Positions 60,555 through 64,000 of a stretch of DNA of 64,000 nucleotides are shown in pieces; the stretch's first letter is position 1; every line of letters begins with the position of its first letter. The DNA is from Bacteroidota bacterium. GTDB lineage: Bacteria > Bacteroidota > Bacteroidia > Chitinophagales > Chitinophagaceae. The notes below the pieces were generated by a model that was not told the origin of the DNA, did not search any database, and worked only from the letters and a program-made list of their open reading frames with translations. The translations under genes and the position numbers were made by a program. Where the stretch lies: NCBI GenBank assembly GCA_018267955.1, contig JAFDXL010000007.1:1-64000 (forward strand), written 5' to 3'.

Positions 60555-61805
60555 TTATGCATTCTCTTCCCAAATCTGTGCCAGGTGCACCAGCATTTCC
60601 ACTGCTTTCTCCATGTCCTGTACGCTCACATACTCTTGCTTGGAGTGTATACCCATTTCACCGGTAAACAGGTTTGGACATGGTAACCCCATAAAAGACA
60701 GTCTTGATCCATCTGTGCCGCCGCGTATGCTCATGCGTTTTGCCTGCATGCCCGCGCGCGTATAGGCTTCCTCTGCATAGTCCATCACTTGGGGTTGATT
60801 ATCCAGTACTTCTTTCATGTTCCTGTACTGCTCCTTTACCATAAATACAGTAGTTATTCCGGGGAACTCCCTTACGGTTTCATCAACCAGCGACCTAAGC
60901 CTTTCCTCATGTTGTGCCAGCTTTGCCGTATCAAAATCACGAACAATGAACTGAACCTTTGCTTGTTCCAACACACCTTCTATAGATACGGGGTGCACAA
61001 AACCTTCCATGCCTTCAGTAGCTTCCGGGCACCATTCGTGCCTTGGCAGTTTACTTACAAATGCAGATGCTGCCTTAATAGCACTTACCATCTTTCCTTT
61101 GGCATAGCCGGGGTGGGCGCTAACACCGTTAAAAACTACCGTAACACCATCGGCAGAGAAAGTTTCTCCTTCCAGGTGAGCGCGTTCGCCGCCATCCAGC
61201 GTATAGCCATAAGAGGCGCCTAGTTTTTTCATGTCCACTTTAGCCACGCCGCGTCCTACCTCTTCATCCGGGGTAAACAGGATGCGTATAGCACCATGTT
61301 TTATTTCGGGGTGCTGTACCAGGTAGGCTGCCAGGTCCATAATAATGGCAACACCGGCTTTATCGTCTGCGCCCAGCAGGGTAGTGCCCGATGCTGTGAT
61401 AATATCGTCACCTATCCTTTCTGCCAGGTAGGGGTGCTCTTTAGTGGTAATTACCACCGTCGGGTCGTCGGGTAATACGATGTCCTTACCATCATAGTTT
61501 TTATGGAGTATGGGTTTTACGCCCGCGCCACTGCAATCGGGTGCTGTGTCTACGTGCGAGCAATAGCACAATACAGGTACATTTTTATCCGTCGTAGCCG
61601 GTATGGTTGCATACACGTAGCCATATTCGTCCAATTCAGCATCCTGTACGCCTATAGCCTTCAGTTCCTGCACCAGTATGCGGCTCAGGTCCTTTTGCTT
61701 TTCTGTAGATGGTTGGCTTTCTGAGGTTGGATCACTTTGTGTGTCAACCTGTACATAACGCATAAAGCGTTCCGCTGCTGTATGGGTATAATTGCTGATG
61801 GACAT
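60555..61805 (-). CDS. pepT: Peptidase T (tripeptide aminopeptidase)
   Basis: A 416-residue M20B metalloaminopeptidase that removes the first residue of tripeptides in the cytoplasm. The zinc and catalytic motifs are SHVDTAPDCSG, GADDKAGVAI and TPDEEVGRG, followed by EFSADG-like GETFSADGVTV, and IRGGTDGSRLSFMGLPCPNLFTG near the end. Length and order are standard. It is a single gene, separated by 35 bp from the DUF1573 gene. Confidence 0.95.
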   Translation of the reverse strand: MSISNYTHTAAERFMRYVQVDTQSDPTSESQPSTEKQKDLSRILVQELKAIGVQDAELDEYGYVYATIPATTDKNVPVLCYCSHVDTAPDCSGAGVKPILHKNYDGKDIVLPDDPTVVITTKEHPYLAERIGDDIITASGTTLLGADDKAGVAIIMDLAAYLVQHPEIKHGAIRILFTPDEEVGRGVAKVDMKKLGASYGYTLDGGERAHLEGETFSADGVTVVFNGVSAHPGYAKGKMVSAIKAASAFVSKLPRHEWCPEATEGMEGFVHPVSIEGVLEQAKVQFIVRDFDTAKLAQHEERLRSLVDETVREFPGITTVFMVKEQYRNMKEVLDNQPQVMDYAEEAYTRAGMQAKRMSIRGGTDGSRLSFMGLPCPNLFTGEMGIHSKQEYVSVQDMEKAVEMLVHLAQIWEENA

Positions 61806-61860
61806 AGTTTTATTTATGGGCGTAAAAATAAGGATAATGCACGCTTCTTTTTAACTATTG

Positions 61861-61868
61861 TAACTTTG
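61861..61868 (+). promoter_or_regulatory. -7 promoter element TAACTTTG, leaderless MarC gene
   Basis: Exact TAnnTTTG match with only CCCC before the ATG at 61873, indicating a leaderless or near-leaderless mRNA. Confidence 0.5.
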
Positions 61869-61872
61869 CCCC

Positions 61873-62454
61873 ATGTTAGGTTTAAACAGCTCAGATATTT
61901 CAGAAATATTTACTGTGTCTTTTGCCCTTTTTGCGGTGATAGATATGCTGGGTTCTATTCCGGTGCTGCTGTCGCTAAAGAAACGTATGGGCGAGATCAG
62001 TGCCGTTCAGGCTACGTTGGTTTCGGGTATCCTGATGCTGCTGTTCTTCTTCATTGGGGAGCAGGTGCTCAATTTCATGGGGCTCGATATACATTCCTTT
62101 GCCATCGCAGGTTCTATCGTTGTATTTATCCTGGGGCTCGAAATGGTGCTGGGGCTCGAAATATTCAGGGCAGAAAAGGATAATAAATCAGGTAATGTAG
62201 TGCCCATAGCCTTTCCGTTAATAGCAGGTTCGGGTACTTTAACCACTGTAATGTCTCTAAAGGCTACTTACCACGCCTATAATATACTCATAGCTATTTT
62301 TATAAATCTCATATTTGTATATATCACTTTGCGTTCCCTCAATCTGCTGGAGCGCGCACTGGGGCCGTCCGGCATCCTGGTAGTCCGCAAGTTTTTTGGG
62401 GTGATATTGTTGGCTATCGCTGTTAAAATGTTTCGGGGCAATATCGGCTTCTAA
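61873..62454 (+). CDS. MarC family integral membrane protein
   Basis: A 193-residue membrane protein with six helices of the MarC (UPF0056) family. FALFAVIDMLGSIPVLLSL, the middle VVPIAFPLIAGSGTLTTVM and a last LERALGPSGILVVRKFFGVILLAIAVKMF are typical. The function of MarC proteins is unknown; a transporter role is only supposed. Confidence 0.9.
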   Translation: MLGLNSSDISEIFTVSFALFAVIDMLGSIPVLLSLKKRMGEISAVQATLVSGILMLLFFFIGEQVLNFMGLDIHSFAIAGSIVVFILGLEMVLGLEIFRAEKDNKSGNVVPIAFPLIAGSGTLTTVMSLKATYHAYNILIAIFINLIFVYITLRSLNLLERALGPSGILVVRKFFGVILLAIAVKMFRGNIGF

Positions 62455-62463
62455 TGCCGATAT
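62441..62463 (+). terminator. Hairpin overlapping the MarC gene stop
   Basis: An 8-bp perfect stem ATATCGGC/GCCGATAT (62441-62448 with 62456-62463) with a 7-nt loop that contains the stop codon. There is almost no T-tract. Confidence 0.45.
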
Positions 62464-62509
62464 ATGATACATTCCGCTGTTTTGATTAAATTCGCACCTT
62501 CATTCCTGT

Positions 62510-63256
62510 ATGATTAATAATAAAAAGCTGGTCATCGTACTGCCGGCATACAAAGCTGCCCTTACACTCGAAAGGACTTATAATGAGATCCCTTTTGACA
62601 TCGTTGATGATGTGGTGCTGGTAGACGACAACAGTCCTGATAATACAGTTGAAGTCGCTAAACAAATAGGTATCAGGCATATTATTAAGCATGAAGCAAA
62701 CAAAGGCTACGGAGGCAACCAGAAAAGCTGCTATCGCAAGGCAATGGAGCTCAACGCTGATATCGTAGTAATGCTGCATCCGGATTATCAGTACACTCCT
62801 AAGCTCATTCATACGCTCGCGTCCATGATCGCTTACGATGTTTATCCTGTTTCTTTTGGTTCACGCATATTGGGAAAGGGTGCATTAAAGGGCGGGATGC
62901 CCATGTACAAATACGTTGCAAATAGGTTCCTTACCTTGTTTCAGAATATCATGCTGGGTCAAAAGCTTAGCGAATATCATACAGGCTACAGGGCATTTTC
63001 TGCTGATGTGATAAAGTCTATCGACTTCAGTCATAATAGCGATGATTTCGTTTTCGATAACGAAATGATTTCGCAAATATTTATGAATGGTTTCGAAATA
63101 GGGGAGGCTACTTGTCCTACCAAATATTTCGAAGAGGCCTCCAGCATCAACTTTAGTCGTAGTATGAAGTATGGCAGGGGGGTGCTCAGAGTTTCAATAG
63201 TGCACCGCCTGCACAAATGGGGGCTGGTAAAGAGTAAACTTTATAACAGGCCATAG
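62510..63256 (+). CDS. Family 2 glycosyltransferase
   Basis: A 248-residue GT-A fold enzyme related to dolichol-phosphate mannose synthases. VIVLPAYKAALTLERTYNEIP is the start, then VVLVDDNSPDNTVEVAKQIG (the DD-containing motif) and later HPDYQYTP (DXD-like). TGYRAFSADV and the C-terminal part RVSIVHRLHKW are also seen. It would add a sugar from a nucleotide sugar to a lipid or glycan. A -7-like TAAATTCG with one mismatch precedes it. Confidence 0.9.
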   Translation: MINNKKLVIVLPAYKAALTLERTYNEIPFDIVDDVVLVDDNSPDNTVEVAKQIGIRHIIKHEANKGYGGNQKSCYRKAMELNADIVVMLHPDYQYTPKLIHTLASMIAYDVYPVSFGSRILGKGALKGGMPMYKYVANRFLTLFQNIMLGQKLSEYHTGYRAFSADVIKSIDFSHNSDDFVFDNEMISQIFMNGFEIGEATCPTKYFEEASSINFSRSMKYGRGVLRVSIVHRLHKWGLVKSKLYNRP

Positions 63257-63286
63257 TACAAACCCTTCCTCTCTTTTAAGTATAGC

Positions 63287-63631
63287 TTAGTGTCCAACAG
63301 GCACGGGCTTTGTTTTGGGGTATAACGTTATGTCAAACGGTATGTCTCTATCTGCGGCTATTGTTATTCCGGGGTAGAACCTTCCATTATGGTCAAGACT
63401 CCGGGCTTTTAGCTCGTATCGCCCAACGGGTACGTTTTTGATGATATAATAACCCGTACTGTCAGTAGTTGTGCCATATTTAGGCATCGTATGGTCCATT
63501 AAAGATACAATGGCTCCCTGCACAGGCTGTTTCTTATCATCTGTTATCTTTCCCGATATGCTTCCTGTTTGTGCCCTCAATTCACCTGCAAGGCTGGTGG
63601 TTAACAGCAATGTTGCAATAATGTATTTCAT
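63287..63631 (-). CDS. Small secreted carboxypeptidase-regulatory-like protein
   Basis: A 114-residue protein with a signal peptide (ending LRAQ) and a single CarboxypepD_reg-like domain: GSISGKITDDKKQPVQGAIV, SLMDHT, YYIIKNVPVGRYELKARSLDHNGR. It may be a surface-bound beta-sandwich, with a short tail rich in Pro. Function unknown. Confidence 0.8.
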   Translation of the reverse strand: MKYIIATLLLTTSLAGELRAQTGSISGKITDDKKQPVQGAIVSLMDHTMPKYGTTTDSTGYYIIKNVPVGRYELKARSLDHNGRFYPGITIAADRDIPFDITLYPKTKPVPVGH

Positions 63632-63690
63632 AAAACTGCGTAGTAGTAATAGTCCTGGTTGTAATTTAACAACTGTTACCCAATTATACG

Positions 63691-63720
63691 AAAATAGCCC
63701 GGCATCGCCGGGCTATTTTT
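63691..63720 (-). terminator. Terminator of the M13 peptidase gene
   Basis: A 13-bp perfect stem (63691-63703 with 63707-63719), loop ATC. It follows the stop codon of the gene at 63740 on the minus strand and has T or A tracts on either side. Confidence 0.85.
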
Positions 63721-63739
63721 ATCGGAATATTAACTTGTT

Positions 63740-64000
63740 TTACCAAACCTTAGCACGTGTTGCATCATCACGATACATTTTGTCACCCGGCTTGATGTCG
63801 AATGCTTTATAGAACTCAGGCATATTGCTCAGCGGACTGTTGCAACGCCAGATGTTTGGAGAGTGTGGATCAGTTTTGATGCGTGAAGCCAGTTCTTCAG
63901 GAGTAGTATTGGCCCTCCATACTTGTGCCCAGCTCAGGAAGAAACGTTGATCAGGAGTAAAGCCATCGATCTTCTCATTGCTTTGTCCTTGTTTTGTTTT
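63740..64000 (-). CDS. M13 family metallopeptidase, C-terminal part
   Basis: 86 codons of a gene whose start lies beyond the window end, with stop TAA at 63740-63742. The visible part reads GFTPDQRFFLSWAQVWR, then SNMPEFYKAFDIKPGDKMY and a last KVW. These match the C-terminal end of neprilysin/PepO family M13 peptidases, where GFTxxQRFFLxxA and a final Trp are conserved. The HExxH zinc site must be upstream, outside the window. It would be a secreted or membrane-attached endopeptidase. Confidence 0.85.
   Translation of the reverse strand, partial: KTKQGQSNEKIDGFTPDQRFFLSWAQVWRANTTPEELASRIKTDPHSPNIWRCNSPLSNMPEFYKAFDIKPGDKMYRDDATRAKVW

Noticed and set aside
1-64000. tRNA, rRNA or transposase genes
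   Set aside because: None could be recognised in any intergenic gap; gaps are too short for most and no transposase-like protein is present.

Overview
The window comes from a member of the Bacteroidota, most likely the Chitinophagales/Chitinophagaceae group. The evidence is a type IX secretion C-terminal sorting domain (end of the gene at 19800), a TonB-dependent receptor with a carboxypeptidase-like N-terminal domain, DUF2851, DUF2911, PSP1/RicT, SPFH-Arc and OprB genes typical of that phylum, the near absence of Shine-Dalgarno sequences, and at least fourteen exact copies of the Bacteroidota -7 promoter element TAnnTTTG placed just upstream of genes. The DNA is chromosomal, densely packed and moderately AT-rich. 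I saw no rRNA, tRNA, CRISPR array, transposase or phage gene. No gene-free stretch exceeds 300 bases; the longest is about 280 bases, at 16566-16846.

Layout. 1-9000: a thioredoxin-like lipoprotein, a carboxypeptidase-regulatory-domain protein, the Fe-S carrier ApbC/Mrp, a TMEM175 channel, then a minus-strand operon of a PIG-L deacetylase, a 29-residue membrane peptide, a sodium:solute symporter and a small acidic protein, preceded by DUF2911. 9100-13800: a thiamine-binding protein, pyrF, DUF2851, OsmC, a beta-barrel protein and lipA. 13800-24500: outer-membrane and membrane proteins, a TonB receptor followed by a T9SS-secreted beta-helix protein, LOG, a lipoprotein, CsbD and small proteins. 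24500-39000: YjbR, Arc-SPFH operon, SDR, GNAT, NDH-2, holB, ricT, OprB porin, recQ, folK-methyltransferase operon. 39100-47200: sppA, fasciclin, serine dehydratase, and a tandem pair of DUF3857 proteins.

47189-54586 is the most interesting region: a lipopolysaccharide inner-core operon with waaA, kdnA, kdnB, kdsA, an inserted four-helix-bundle gene bracketed by a perfect 13-bp inverted repeat, a transaldolase-CBS fusion, a kdsC-like phosphatase and kdsB. KdnA and KdnB predict that this organism makes 8-amino-Kdo (Kdo8N). The usual arabinose-5-phosphate isomerase KdsD (SIS domain plus two CBS domains) is absent from the operon. In its place is a protein that keeps a KdsD-like CBS pair but carries a fructose-6-phosphate-aldolase/transaldolase domain with changed active-site residues. 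This suggests an alternative source, or alternative control, of arabinose 5-phosphate.

54569-64000: a secreted alpha/beta hydrolase, a DPP-IV-like peptidase, an operon of DUF1573, a UbiA prenyltransferase, dapB and a membrane protein, then pepT, MarC, a glycosyltransferase 2, a small carboxypeptidase-regulatory protein and the C-terminal end of an M13 metallopeptidase that runs off the window.

Regulation visible in the sequence: TAnnTTTG elements sit only 4-8 nt before several start codons, implying leaderless or near-leaderless mRNAs. At two places the T-tract of one gene's terminator also forms the -7 element of the next gene.
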